From assembly GCA_020809705.1 (NCBI GenBank), contig CP085827.1:2108001-2172000 (forward strand): 64,000 nucleotides of DNA. Reading direction: 5' to 3'. The stretch is from Calonectria ilicicola (lineage: Eukaryota; Ascomycota; Sordariomycetes; Hypocreales; Nectriaceae). Numbering within the stretch: position 1 is the first letter of the stretch; each line of letters opens with the position of its first letter. Position numbers and translations under genes: made by a program. The notes beneath the pieces were generated by a model. That model searched no databases. It saw only the letters and a program-made list of their open reading frames with translations, and was not told the origin of the DNA. Positions 20,199-33,007 of this stretch are shown here, in pieces.

Positions 20199-23100
20199 AT
20201 GATGTAATAGGGTTGAATAGAATTGTTTATTTCGAGGTTCCCTTACTAATGTGACTTTGCGATACCGGACAAAGTCCGTTTCAAGGGTCCATCCACTATC
20301 TATCTGCCTTGCATTCTTGGCAATCTATTTTGCGATTCGGTTTCGCAATTCAATTATCGAAAAAGAAACCGAGTTTATTTTTTGGCGAAAGCTTGTGTTT
20401 GAGGGTCCATCTAGTTACGTATGCAATCGGCCACACTTGGGTCTGGGTGAGATTTTAGACACCGTCGTCACATTTACAACGCCAATCAATAGCGAGATCG
20501 GTACAGGGTGATGACGACGATGAATTTACTTTCTAGATTATTTTCTCCTACCAATCGCTTTGAGACACAAATGCGAACTAAGTTAGCGAGAAGGAGGGAA
20601 GAAAAAAAAATAGGATTCATGCATGAGATCTAGTGTCATGTGGCTCTAGGGTAACCTCCCGCCAAGAAAGTGACAAAACAATGGTATGGGATATATGCAA
20701 TAATAAATTAATTTTTTGGAGGCTATGTTAAACAGGGATCACCTCCAGCTTGATTGGTGGTCAGTCGTGTTCTAGAAGCCTGCACTCTGTCGATGGGTTT
20801 TCCCCTTGTCACAAGGCGTTTCGGGCAGTGTTGGGTTCCCGGTGGGGGTGGGAACGCGGCATTACGGACAATGACGGTGATTGATGCGTGAGAACCTTCA
20901 GCGTTGATCAAATCTCCGAAGCAAGGCTGCGGGTATTTGAGTTCAACCCTAAGCTCACGATCACCACATACGACCACAGCCCTTAGAAAATACTGGATCC
21001 CGTTTGCTCTCCGAGTGTCAAGCTGAGGAGCGCTTGAGTAGTAGTTGGGTCGGTGACGACCAGCGAATGCCGAGTGTTGTATGTTGTTTAGTTCTATTTT
21101 TTGCTATTTTGAGCAATTTGGTGCGTTTCTTTTTCCTCCTTACATATATGTTCATCTGCAATAACCAACTAGATGCATCCATCCGCTTCAGGTGCTCCGG
21201 GATCGTCGGGTTTGTGTCATGCTTTCTTGGCGGAGGGCACCCTTGTGCCCGGGCAGGCCGAAGGAAGGCAGACCCTTGCGTCTGGCTCAGCAACGTGGGC
21301 TGTCTCCATGTGATCAACAGGCGATCGGCATTGGACAGACCAAATACGAATGAGAATGGCAGGGAGCAAGACAGAAATGTCTTGGAACCAAGAAAGACAA
21401 AGAGATTCTAGACTAATTACCTCGGTTGCCGGTCATGGGCCAATTGTGCATCTGCCGAGCCGGCCCTGTGTACAATGTCTTACGACGACTCACCACGACA
21501 GCACTGAGGCTTGGCGTCTCAAACATGAAGGTGTGCGAACTGCGGTGGCTCAATTGGGCAGTTGTCTTACTGCCGGAGGTTCGGATGCTTGGAGGAGCGG
21601 GCAGAAAAGGGCTGCCTACTTCGGGTTCGGTTTCTGTTTCACAAGGCACAGGAAACAGGGATGGCATGCAGGTGTGAGTGGGCTTTATGTGTTGGAAAAA
21701 GGAAGAAGAGAGAATTTAGCTAGAATATAAGGCCGATGGATGATGCTTGGAAGGCTCTTGGTCAAACAGCGTGGGTCTAATTAACGGGCTCGCCATCCTT
21801 GTAAATCCTATTCCAGTTGGGCGACTTAAGGGGGCGCCATAAAGGCGACTGACGTCGTTTAGGTGGGTCTGGGGTAAGTAGGGGACCGCTCGCTGGGCTG
21901 TTTTTCTTTGTTTTGATGCCATTGCTGCTGAGCTGTGGCTACAGCGACATGGCATGGCCTGGTGGAGGGCAGGTGGAGGAACTTTGGCGTCTTGGGCCCC
22001 ATCTCCGCCAACCTTGCACCCAGGAGCTTACGTTGGATCTTGCAGAATGGAACAAAATGCGCGGAGCTGGATCAAACGCAGGCCTTCAACGGCCTGAAAC
22101 TCGCAAAGGGCCTGAGCGGGCGCGTGGGTAGCACTGCCGTTCGGTCGGGAACTAGTTAGCAAGCAATATGAAATCTGGATCTGGGTTGTGCGCACGCACG
22201 CACGCATCTAGCTGTCCGTCTTTCAAAAGCTGTCTTGCTGGCTGGCTAGACGGAGAAATAATGGAATGAGAGTGAGCCACAGGAAAGCTGGTTAAGCCAC
22301 CGAGGCCGCGGATTAATTAAGAGGCCTCCTAGACCAAAGGGTGGCCAAGACATACTACGGATACATGCGAACCGAAACCAGCTTTCAGCCCGCCAACCAA
22401 CGACGGCAGACCGAGAACGAGGAGAGGGAGAGAGTGGCTAGAGAGGGAGACGTGGGGCGGCCCAAGCAAAGCAGAAACATGCTGCGCCGCCACACAGAAC
22501 TGTTGACTTGCCCTTTGAGGCAATTCCCTGATGCTGTGGCTGGTGCCATCTGTCCGCGTAGATGGATACGAGTGGCGGTGGGATGCTGAAAATAGGACAC
22601 ACTGCATTGTCAATGACGACGAGACATGTGCGCCTGTCGACAAGGTTTGGGCAGATTCACGCCTAAACTTCCCAGTCCGGCGAGGCGCATTTTTTTTTCT
22701 TTTTTTCTTCCTGTGTGTCTTGGTTGGGTAGCTTTATTTTTGGTCGCTCTCGGAGTTCCCCAGATTTTAAACATGCATCTAACCTTTGGTCAACCAACAA
22801 ATGAACCGGCCGTTTGCCACTGTCTTGGCGGTGGGTGCTCGCGCGTGCGCGGTGAGCGTTCGGTCGTCGTAAGTCGTCCTGGGCGCAGCGGGCTGGTTCT
22901 CGCAATCGGTCTTTAGAGATCGCACCGCATGCCATCGGTGATTCACCCGCGTGTGATCAGCGGAAACAAATCTGATTAGAGTTGATGGTTGGGATTATTA
23001 CTTACGTGATTTGCTAGCTTGGCAGGGGGTGCCGAGACAAAAGGGCCCCCTTGCAAGGCAGAGAGAGAGAGCAAAGACTGTTGTTATGCCGCTGTTATTT

Positions 23101-24064
23101 TTTTTTTGCAAGGCAAGGGAAGAGAGAGTCCCTGCTCGCTGCCCCTCCCCCTCTGCTCGCATCCTGTCCCGAAGCTGAGCAAATAGCGAACCGGCCAGTG
23201 TGTGCGTGTGTGTGTGCATGTGCTGTTTGCGAGTTGGAGGAGGGGCATGTCACGACGTAATGCATGGCGCAGCTTGGGTGTAAGCAGCCAAACACAGCTG
23301 AAAAAAAAAAAGAGGCGGCATAAGACACGCCAGACACGTTGGGCCCCTTCTGGAGTCTTTGGTGCCGACGGCTACGCCGCCAAGGCACTGCCCGGATGCC
23401 GGGAGTGATGGCCACTAGCCACATCGGGCGTGGCACAATGCGATGATGCATGCAGGGACGAGAGAGCAACCCCAAAGGCTAAATGATGACATTTACATTT
23501 GTTGTTGTTGTCGTTGTTCGTGGTGACACCGATGCTGCAAGCCAACACTGGCAGCGCTGACTGGCTGGCTGGCTGGCTCGTCGTCACCATCGTCGTCCGC
23601 ATCCACGGCCTCGGGCTTGGCGGGCTTCGCTCGTTTAGGCCGTGGTTGAGGGCGGTTGTGGTTCTCGGCCCTACGTGAAGGCGATTCATGCTGACAAGCT
23701 CACAGCACGATTGATGAGATGACCACGCACGGGGCACGGCATCGTGGGCCCCAGCTGCTTCTGGGCTAGGTCGTTGCGGATCCCATTCTGCGCCTCGACG
23801 CCAACGCCTCAAGCTCTCCCCCCCATGCCACGCCCCGAATCAAATGACAGGCGTGTGGGAAATGAAACACGCCAGGGTCGAGAAGGAGATATATGAATCA
23901 AGGCATCCCGCTCCCCCTTCATCAAACCCCATCCAGCAATTCACTTAATAAACCACAATCCCCTCCTCTCCAGTCCAGTTCCATAACTGACATCATCAAC
24001 ACCAACTACAACAACCACTTACACCACCAACCAAACCCACACACAACACCTCACATCAATCACC
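20199..24064. other. long intergenic region, microsatellites, no gene seen
   Basis: 3.9 kb without a supportable gene on either strand. It holds short simple repeats: (GCAC)n near 22191-22204, a GT-rich run near 23200-23222, GCTGGCTGGCTGG near 23560-23577, and poly-T/poly-A tracts near 22689 and 23100. The last 120 bp are a CA/CT-rich leader of the next gene. A non-coding RNA cannot be excluded. Confidence 0.45.
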
Positions 24065-24686
24065 ATGCACTACTCCAAGGTTGCCATTCTCGCTCTCGCC
24101 GGCCTCGTCGCCGCCAGCCCGTACGTCTAGGACCCCCCAGCAGCCTGCCCTGTCCCATCGTGCCAATCAATTGACTAACACGCTTGCCAATAGTGAGCCC
24201 GCCGCCAACGGCATTGCCCAGCGTGCCCCCGAGCCCACTGCTCCCCCTGCCGCCCGCGACCTCGACGATGTGCTGAACGACGTCTCCACCTGGGCCGACG
24301 GTGCTGCCAACGACGTCTCTACCTGGGCCGACGGTGTCGCCTCCAAGGCTTCCGTCGCTGCTTCCAAGGCCTCCACCTGGGCCGACGGCGCTGCCTCCAA
24401 GGTCTCTACCGCTGTTGACGCCGCCAAGTCCAAGGCCTCCGACATTGCTTCTGAGGCTTCCACCTGGGCTGAGGGTGCCGCCTCTAAGGTCTCCACCGCC
24501 GTTGACGGCATCAAGAGCGACGTCTCCACTGCCGTCGCCGGTGCCTCCTCCGCCGTCGAGAGCGCTGCCAGCGCCGCTTCCTCCGCTGCTGCCGACAACG
24601 CTGCCGGCCGTGGCAACCACGCCGACGCCGCCGTCGTTGTCGCCCTTGCCCTGGGTGCCACCGCCTTCGGCTTCTTCCTCGTCTAA
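24065..24686 (+). CDS. secreted Ala-rich repeat protein with GPI-like C-terminus
   Basis: Exons 24065-24120 and 24194-24686 give 182 aa. The intron (GTACGT...CAATAG) falls just after the signal peptide, the same place as in the Kex2-repeat gene. The start MHYSKVAILALAGLVAASP is a strong signal peptide. The mature part is built of about eight short repeats of the type STWADGAASKVSTAVD, Ala/Ser/Lys/Asp-rich and likely amphipathic helical. It resembles late-embryogenesis-abundant-like or apolipoprotein-like helical repeats. The end (NAAGRGNHADAAVVVALALGATAFGFFLV region) has a small-residue stretch, a spacer and a hydrophobic tail, which fits a GPI-anchor signal, so a cell-wall or plasma-membrane surface protein is inferred. 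Codon use is very C-biased, suggesting high expression. No known family is recognised. Confidence 0.8.
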
Positions 24687-25432
24687 GCGGGATAACCCAA
24701 TCCGGGGTGACGCGCGCACGGGGGGGTGGAATCTCTCTGTCTTTTCTTTTAATCTTCTCCGAATTGGCCACCTGGGGGGACTTGCAGATCACAAAAACAA
24801 CAAACCCAGTCCAATTCACTCCTCTCTATAGACGGCTCTCATGGTCACGGAGTTAATCGAGGAAGGCTGACCGGCCCAACAAAGACGGAAGCTCACATCT
24901 GCGAGGATGAGGGACGCGTTTTTTGACGACGGATGCTAGGAAACGGGGAAACTGGGAATTTTCGGTGTATTAATTTTTTTTTATATCCAATCGGTACATA
25001 CAAGCGGACATGCATTCACACGATTCGAGCTTTTTTGCCTTCAGTCGTTGACACAGATACCAATATGACTTGATTCATGACACGTTCAATCCTGGTCTCT
25101 TGTACTATGCCTGATATGTGATATTTGCAAATATTTTCAATTCATAGTGAAGTTTCCCTCTATCTGCTTTGTGTCATAAAATCCATTTCTCGTCTATTTG
25201 TTGATACATAATCATCTAGTACAAGATGGTCCCTCTATATTGTTACAGATGTATACACTTGCTCTGGCTGATATAGGTTGCCCTGCTCCGTGACTAACTA
25301 ACCCTGACAGTTAAGCATGCATGGCTTGAATGTGCGAAAGAGTTGCGATTGTTACGTTTTACACAAGTCCAGTTGATCACTGACACTTTGGCGGTGTTTC
25401 CGCATATCTTGTGCGAAGAATGCAACGGCATT
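24687..25432. other. convergent 3' intergenic region
   Basis: Separates the 3' ends of two converging genes. A/T-rich, no gene seen. Confidence 0.5.
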
Positions 25433-27623
25433 TTACTGGCCCTTTCGAGGCTTGAGTTGTAGTCCATAAGGTTCGAGTTGCTCGTTTGTCAGCTTGCTTG
25501 GTGCCTTGACAAATGGATCCTCTCCCTTCATTGTTTTGGGGAATGCCATGACGTCCCTAACGGTAGCTGTATCCGTCAGAAGCGCCACCAACCGGTCAAA
25601 TCCGAGAGCGAATCCGGCGTGTGGCGGACAGCCAGAGCGCAATGCCTCGAATAAATGGGCAAAGTCTCCAATTCGCTTATCCGTCATCTTGAGAATGTCG
25701 CGCATGATAAAGTCTTGGAGATCTGCAATATGGATACGTTCGCTGCCGCCGCCAACCTCGACACCGTTGAGCACAAGATCATATGCTGCACTCTTGGCTT
25801 CTAGAGGGTTGGTGAAGAGCAGATCCAAATCTGCCTTGGAAAAGGGCGCGGTAAAAGGGTGGTGAGATGCTGCAATGCCAGCTGCACCCTCTTGTCCCGG
25901 CTCTCCCTCTTCAGTGGGTTTGAACATGGGAAACTCGGTTACCCACACAAATTGAAGAGATCCGGGTTCGCCCATTTGAGGCTTCGTCATGTATCCGGCG
26001 TCGACCAACCCCTTCCATAGAGCATTGCGAATATCACCAATCTTTGTTGAGCCAGTGCAGTATTGTCCGGTAGGCTTCTCTCGTGCTTGGAAGACGACAA
26101 TATCTCCATCGTTAATTTCCTTGCCTTCAGAGATGTGATCGAGAACATTCTGGTATTCAAATCCTAGAGACGAGAAGCCGCTTAGAGGTTTTCTCGAGTC
26201 ACAGATGAGCACTTGGGGCTTTCCGTCGAGATTCTCAGCCAGTGCTGAGGGGAGTTCATCCATGAACTTGATGACAAAATCTCGTGCTTGTTCAGGAGAG
26301 CAGTCATTTAGTGGAAATGTGAAAGCTTCGACCAGAGGGTCATCGAGGTGAGTGATCATCCTCACGAATTGCTGGTATGGTTCAAGATCAGGGAGGGCGT
26401 GGATCTAACAAATGTAAGCAGAAAGTCTAGAATATTTCTAAAAAGCCAGTGGCTTACTCGGTTTGGAATGCGCAGATCTGGCTTATCAGATCCGTAAGCT
26501 CGGATACTATCTTGGAATTTGAGTGTGGTAAACTGGTGCGCATCCAGCTCGCTGGGCTCTCGAGAAGTGGCAGGAATCTCTGATACCACCGGGATACGCT
26601 CTCCTCTGATCTCCTTGTAACTTTTCGCAGGTCGCAAAGTCTCAATGGCAGCCAGGATGATGTCGTTGATATCCTGACGGACCATAGGTGCGCTGGCAAA
26701 TGCCCATTCCATATCCAGCTGGCTAAACTCTGGCTGGCGATCAGCGCGAGAGTCTTCGTCTCGGTAACAGCGGGCCCATTGCATATATCTCGAGACTCCT
26801 CCAGCCATCAGAACCTGTTTGTATTGCTGGGGACTTTGGACCAAGGCATACGCCATCCCCTTTTGGCGCATTGGAACCAAGAACTCTCGCGCACCTTCTG
26901 GTGTCGACTTGAAAAGTGTGGGAGTTTCGATATCGGTAAATCCCTTCTTCAGCAGACTCTGGGTCAGCTCTCCCTTGAGCCATGATCGGAATTTGAGTCG
27001 AGCTTGGAGCTCAGGATGGAAGCGGATCTGGTAGTGTCGCTTGGTTTGGGGGAACTGGACTTCGGGAGTCACGATCAGGTTCTGGGGTACCGTGTTGAGG
27101 GCTCGGATATCCTTGAGATAGACTGTGGTCTTGGAAGACGACTCGTTGAGCGCCTCGCGCGACGCATCTACGCCTTCTTGCTGAACATTGACGAGGACGG
27201 GACTGTTGGCAGGGATCTGGCGGAAGAGGGAGTGCGCCTCGGCATCATGACCAGCGTCGGAACAGATTTGAATCACTTCGCCGGTGGGAGTAGTGAGATC
27301 GGCAAACGATAGGTTCTTGGAGACGTTGCGCCGCTTTCCAAGGAAGCCGACTCGTCTGCCATCTGTGTCGTCTTGGAGCGGAATATCCGAGTTGTTGTCT
27401 GGTCGCAAACATGTAAGCTTACAGTCAAGGACGGCAAGATTCGGTTTAAAGACACCATACATTTATCCCAAGCCCCCAGCAACTCGTCCCGCTTAGATGT
27501 AAGCGCAAACGAGCTCTGAATAAAGCTTCTCGAGAGGCATTGACGCCCTCGTAGGGACGCCAAGGAGCTTGTGGCGGCACCACGACGCAGCGCAAAGCTG
27601 CAGCGACCGAGGGGAAGCACCAT
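25433..27623 (-). CDS. mitochondrial aspartyl-tRNA synthetase
   Basis: Exons 27461-27623, 26458-27398 and 25433-26404 give 691 aa. The start at ATG 27623 opens with an Arg/Ser-rich, acid-free presequence (MVLPLGRCSFALRRGAATSS) for mitochondrial import. An anticodon-binding OB domain follows (DDTDGRRVGFLGKRR). The class II catalytic core has motif 2 in RCYRDEDSRADRQPEFSQLD, the Asp-recognition GSERIHIADLQ, and motif 3 in GCPPHAGFALGFDRLV. The bacterial-type GAD insertion lies between (residues after GSTKIGDIRNALWKGL). The enzyme charges mitochondrial tRNA-Asp, the counterpart of yeast MSD1. Introns are 62 and 53 bp with good ends. Nothing abnormal is seen. Confidence 0.95.
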
Positions 27624-29601
27624 GGCCAAAAGATACAGCTCAGAAGCTTGACAGTGGAAGCAATTGAGTCATGACGAGACCAGAGTCGTGGTGGGCCGAC
27701 TTGTAACAGAGGTGGTGAGCTGCCATGGGAAAAAGTTCGGCCGAGGAATTGCCAGGGCGGACCCCACCATTGGCGCCGCAAGGGTCTTGTATAAATTTTC
27801 GAACGCGTTGCTGGTTTTCCTTTTCTTCTTTTTTTCTCTTTATGACCCTTCCATTCAAATAAATGTGAGTATCTACCTGCGCCAGCCACCTGCAAACCCG
27901 CAATGAACCCGATTCACTGACTTGTGTGTTCCTTCCAGATGATGAGAACCGCGTGAATAATATGATGCTGATGCCGGCTCTTCGGACCCCGAAACCCTCT
28001 CCTTCGGGAGCTTAAGTGGTCTCGGGGCGAGGAGGGTTTGGCATCATGAAATGGGCGTCCGACACACCGACCTTGTTTTGCATCGGACGCGATGAAAAAA
28101 AGCTCTGACTTATTATGAATGGCAAGAGGAAAATTTTCGACTGACCCAGGGGCGATGTGGTCTGTGACCGAGAGCTTGGACTGTTTCATGGCTCTCGGGA
28201 GACCCTGACCTTTATTCGTGGTTAGGCGAATGGCAGGGTGAGTATGTTTTTTCCATTTTTGTCTTTTTGTCGCGTCGCATTGGGAATAGAGCGTATTATT
28301 TTATTTTTGTCTCTGGCTTTCTGAGGCACTTGAATATACATATTGAATCCAAATTTTATACGAACCCATTGGCCTCTCTGCTTATCTGTGTAACCTTGTC
28401 GATGGCCACCCCGGTCAATCAATCTTCTGCATCGTATCTATCAAATGAAGGCATCGGAAATTCCAGCCCAGTCGGGCTCCCCCCGGACTACGGACTAAGG
28501 CCAAGTAAGACCCACGTCAAGTACGTGTGTAGCTGTCGTGATGCACGGAAGAAACCCGACGGGATTGTCTGGCAGCAATATGGCGCGGCAGTCATCGGTG
28601 GTCAGGCCAATGAAAACGTCACCAGTGCATGTCTTGCCTATCTGCATCGCCTCATATCATCACCTCACCAATCCCACCCTCTTTTTTTTTCTCGCTTTCT
28701 GTGCGTCCCTACTGCTTTCGGCCTCGCCGCCTCCGCGGTGGTTGCTGTAATCTTGAATTCACCTGAACCGGGTCTCCGTTGGGCAGGACCTCTAAATGAA
28801 ATCGGTGGAGCATACGGTTTTCGTCAGCGGGCTACCACCCACTAGCTCCCAGCGAACCCTCGCTTCATCTCAGTGCTCGCAGCGGGTGGTGACGACATGC
28901 ACGCCCCCCGTCCGCCCGCCAAAGGCCCAGTGTTGTAGACCCTGTGCGGTACCGATACCCACCCCCTGGAATGACAGTGGCAGGCCGCTGCTAGGGCCGT
29001 GTTAGGACGGTACCCCAGCCTCCAGAAGCTGCCCGCAGAAGCCGCCCGCAGAGCGCGCAGCGGCAGGTCGCTCGCCCAAGTATCCCCCCATCGCAGAGCT
29101 TGCGACTGGTTCCGGCTTCCAAAACGATGCTTAGGTGGCCACCCCGCTGTAGCCCACTGGCAGCCCACTGGCAGCCCAGTGAACGCCCACTAAAAACCCG
29201 CCAGACCAACCCCCAGGATTGGCGCTGTCTTGTCTCATCCTGCCACGCTCGCCCATGGCACACGCCCCCCCCAACCATCCACGTCCCCCTCCCCCGGTGT
29301 GTGGATGCGGATCTCTCCTACGTCTGCGTGAGCTGTGCGCTGGCGACCTGAACAACGACGACGACACCACGAGCTTGCACTGCAACTGCAACTGCACCGC
29401 CCCGCAACCGGATCCCAATCCCCTCCGCCTCTCCTCCTCCTCCTCCTCTTCTCCTCCCGCCGTCCGGATCGCCGGTGCTCTCGTCTCGGCCTCATTCACC
29501 ATCGTCGCCCGGCCGGTTCTCCCGCCGCCTCCGCCTCCGTCGTCTGTTCCCTCCTGTTCGTCTCCGGCGCCGCCGCCGAGCTTCATACTCCAGCTGGCAC
29601 C
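27624..29601. other. divergent promoter region between the synthetase and adaptor genes
   Basis: Upstream region of two divergent housekeeping genes. It holds an inverted pair, CGAAACCCTC and GAGGGTTTGG, near 27988-28042, and a short tandem CAGCCCACTGG near 29150-29178. Open frames at 28267-28845 and 29219-29601 have no recognisable domain and overlap G+C-rich low-complexity sequence. Confidence 0.45.
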
Positions 29602-31880
29602 ATGTCGAGTTCATTCGAAAAGTCCGTCAAGGGCGCGACAAAGATCAAGGTGCGTAGTCTTGTCCCCGCTGCCGCAGCACCGCGACCGCCATCGTCATGA
29701 GCTAACGCCAGAGCTTTTTGCTTCGCTTGCGCAGAACGCTCCGCCCAAGACGAAATACATTGAGCACATTCTCGTAGCCACCCACTCAGGTGAGGCTGGC
29801 GTTGGCGAGGTCTTTCGCGCCCTGCAGTATCGACTGCGCGATTCAACATGGACCGTCGTCTTCAAGAGTCTCATCACCGTCCACCTCATGATCCGCGAGG
29901 GCGCTGCCGACGTGACGCTCACCTTCCTATCCTCCCACCGCAATATTCTCGCCATTAGCAACTTTACCGACGGTATGATGCGTTCCCACCCGAATCCTTC
30001 ATCTGTTCCCGTGCCCCGCGGGCCGAGGACAAATGTAGCGACTGGTAATTGACCTCTATGCAGCCCAGATCCAAGGCCGGAATATTCGGCACTATGCTTT
30101 ATATCTAACCGAACGAGCGCGAGCGTTCCGCGACACCAAGACAGATTGGGTCCGCGCCCCCGAGTCGAGGCTCGAGAAGCTATCAGTCGAAAAGGGACTT
30201 TTGCGTGAGACGGAGGTTGTCCAGCTGCAACTGACGGCACTGCTGAAGTGCGATGTACGTTTCACTATTGGCGCCCAACCCAACGGGCTGAGCCCAGAAT
30301 TCGCATTGGGGAAAAATGACGACACAAACTAACATGGTTGGCCTAGGTTATGGAAAACGAACCGGAAAACGAAATCACCATTACGGTCTTCCGACTGCTT
30401 GTTCTAGACCTTCTGGCACTGTTCCAGGTGCTCAATCAGGGCCTGATCAGCATCCTCGGTGCGCCGCTCCAGCTTCCCATGTCTCAGCCTCCATTCTGAC
30501 CCGTACTGTCTAGGTCACTTTTTCGAAATGTCCAAGGTCGATGCCGAGCGCGCAATGGCCATTTACCGAAACTTTACCCGCCAGACTGACCAGGTAGTCC
30601 AGTACCTCAGCGTTGCGAGACAGTTTGAGCACCACACGCGAGTCGAAGTTCCCAAGCTCAAGCATGCGCCCGTCAACCTGGGCAAGCAGCTCGAGGAGTA
30701 TCTCACCGACCCCGATTTCGAAGTCCACCGGAGGCAGTACTTGGCTGAGCAGGATGTCAAGAAGAAGGGCGGCGTCAGTTTCTCCTCCAACACCAAGCCA
30801 GCAGCCTCGTCACGGAAGAAGGAGAGTGATTTCCCCGAGCCAGCGTCCAACAACCCGTTCCCCAAGTCGAACTCGACGGCAGCGAAGCCCGAAACGAAGC
30901 CCCAGGCTAACAAGGGCCCCGATCCCGACCTGATTGACTTTTTCGACTCGATCGAACAGAACCAGACACCACTCCAGGTTCAACCTCAGCCTCAGATGAA
31001 CATGGCGTTCCAGCAGCCGCAGCAGCAGCCGCAGCCCACTGGCGTCGTGGGCTTCCAGCAGAACGGTTTTGGTGCCCAGCCCATGGGATTCGACCCCAGC
31101 ACTGCCTTCCAGCAGCAGCAACAGCCGCAGCAGCCACAGCAACCCGTCCTCCAGCAGCAACCTCAACAACAGCAGTTTATTGGAACCAACTTTACTGGCG
31201 GGGGTTTTGGAGGAGGATCACCACAGGGCTTCCAGCCAAGCAGTCTGGCTCCTATTCCTCAAAACACCGTGGCAAGCTTCCCAACCGGCGTGGCACCAAT
31301 ACCAGCACCAGTGCCTGTACAACCTCAGAATCTCCTCCAGCCGATGGCCACAGGCACGACGAATCCCTTCCGCCAGTCGATGCTCATGGCTCAGCAAACT
31401 GGCGCTGCCAACGGCACTCTGCAACCCTCAGCGACGACATCCGGCCTCGGCGCGAACTCCAACAGACTATCTACGAACCCCTTTGCCCGCAACCAGCAGA
31501 ACACGTCTCCTTTCTCAGCCAGCTCCAACTCGCCCTCGCAGCAACCTCAGCAACTCGCACAGCAGCCTCAGCAGCTCGTACAGCAACCCCCCGCTGCAGC
31601 ACCCCTTGTGCCAGCAGCAACTGGTACCAACCCCTTTGCCAGGACCACGACGCTACCACCAGCCGTACCAGCCCTGGACCAACGGCCTCAGACAGCCGGC
31701 GCAGCTCTTGCTCCTCAGCCGACTGGCAGCACAAATCCTTTCCGCCACGGAGCCTTTGTCAACCACAACACGGGTATGGGCTGGCAGCACAACCAACAAG
31801 CCATGGGCGGTGGCCTGGACCAGCTCGAGACAGTGCCCATATTTCCTCGACCAGCGCAGCAGACTCCCTGGCAGCAGTAA
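29602..31880 (+). CDS. AP180/CALM-type clathrin adaptor with ANTH domain
   Basis: Exons 29602-29649, 29735-29972, 30064-30254, 30347-30458 and 30514-31880 give 651 aa. The N-terminal 280 residues are an ANTH domain: SVKGATKIKNAPPKTKY (basic phosphoinositide-binding patch), EVFRALQYRLRDSTWTVVFKSLITVHLMIREG, HYALYLTERARAFRDTKTDWVR, then FFEMSKVDAERAMAIYRNFTRQTDQVV. The C-terminal half is Gln/Pro-rich and disordered and carries at least four NPF motifs (TNPFRQ, TNPFARN, TNPFART, TNPFRH), which bind EH-domain endocytic proteins, plus a DLIDFF acidic clathrin-box-like stretch. It is the counterpart of yeast Yap1801/Yap1802 and acts in endocytic coat assembly at the plasma membrane. Length and architecture are normal. 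Confidence 0.92.
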
Positions 31881-33007
31881 CGCGGGAAACGACCAATTCT
31901 TCCCTGATACCCGACCTCACTCTCTCATCACACTGACCCTTTATATACCAATACCTCCTGTACCTCCTCACTGGGCTCCACATCCCACCCACCACCTATA
32001 AGCCATACTCATCCGCATCACCTGGGAGCCCAGTACTTTTATTTGTATCTCCTCCTTTCCGCATTGTCAGCGAGGCGTTTTTGGGGATGAGATGGGGAAA
32101 AAAAGAATGGGGGCGGAATCAATCAAACAAGACCGGAAACTCAACAAATGGAATGAAGGACCGACATTGCGCAGCCGAAAAAAATAGGGATTATTCAGAC
32201 TGGCACGAAAGCATTTCAGAGCCGAACTTTTTCGCTTTTTTCTTTTTGACGACACAACTTTAAAAATATAATTACCACAGAAGAAACGGTTCACTCGAAG
32301 GCGATAGACGATCAGATATTCTGCCCCTCCACCCCCTGAACATCCTTGTTTTTTTTTTTTACTCTCTTCAACTGCACGCTCCAACATTTCACTTTTCACG
32401 TCTGCGGGTTTGGCTGGTTTCCTCCCTTTTCTTTTTCTCCATTGTCTTGTCGTGACTCTTTTCTTGTTGCTTCCATTACAACTTTTTTTTTTCTTGGCTT
32501 TAGTCTAGCAACAGTTGTTCAAGAAATATCATGGGTGTATTAAAAAATATCAATTTTATTTCTGCCTTGAAAAAAAAAGAAAGAAAAACCAAAAAACCAA
32601 TTCTCGCTCGTCTCTTCCCTTTTAATTCGTTTCTCGCGTATCTGGTTTCTTTAAGCGGTACCCCCCTAGGTGTCTATGCTCTCGCTAGTCGTCGGTTCGG
32701 TCGGCTGTTTTTTTTTTCTCATGGTGCTCATAAAATGCCCTATTTTTTGTCTGTTTAAATTGTATCCCTCTCCAAGAGCCAGCATGGCATCGTTTTTTCT
32801 TTTGCTTGCCCTTCCTTTCCTCCCTTTTTTATGCAGAAACATCGTCCGGAACGCCATGGCTATGCCACCCCTCATCCCAAATAAGGAAGACAAACTATGT
32901 ACATATATACCTACCTTAGACAGAAAACCCTCCGAAAAACACAATCCAGAATGATACCACAGTGTCCAACTTTTGCCTACTTTTCTTTCATTTCTGACCT
33001 CATGCCC
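31881..33007. other. convergent 3' region with poly-A/poly-T tracts
   Basis: Lies between the converging adaptor and TFB3 genes. T- and A-runs near 32350, 32480, 32565 and 32710 are probably 3' UTR and polyadenylation sequence. No gene seen. Confidence 0.5.

Noticed and set aside
20723..23812. Several 80-146 codon frames on both strands
   Set aside because: Low complexity, mutually overlapping, no domains or splice-consistent extensions.
24060..24719. 219-codon Gly-rich frame on the minus strand
   Set aside because: It is the antisense shadow of the Ala/Ser repeats in the surface-protein gene.
29219..30052. 277-codon open frame overlapping the start of the adaptor gene
   Set aside because: It is a low-complexity Pro/Ser/Arg shadow of a G+C-rich leader and of the true exons in another frame.
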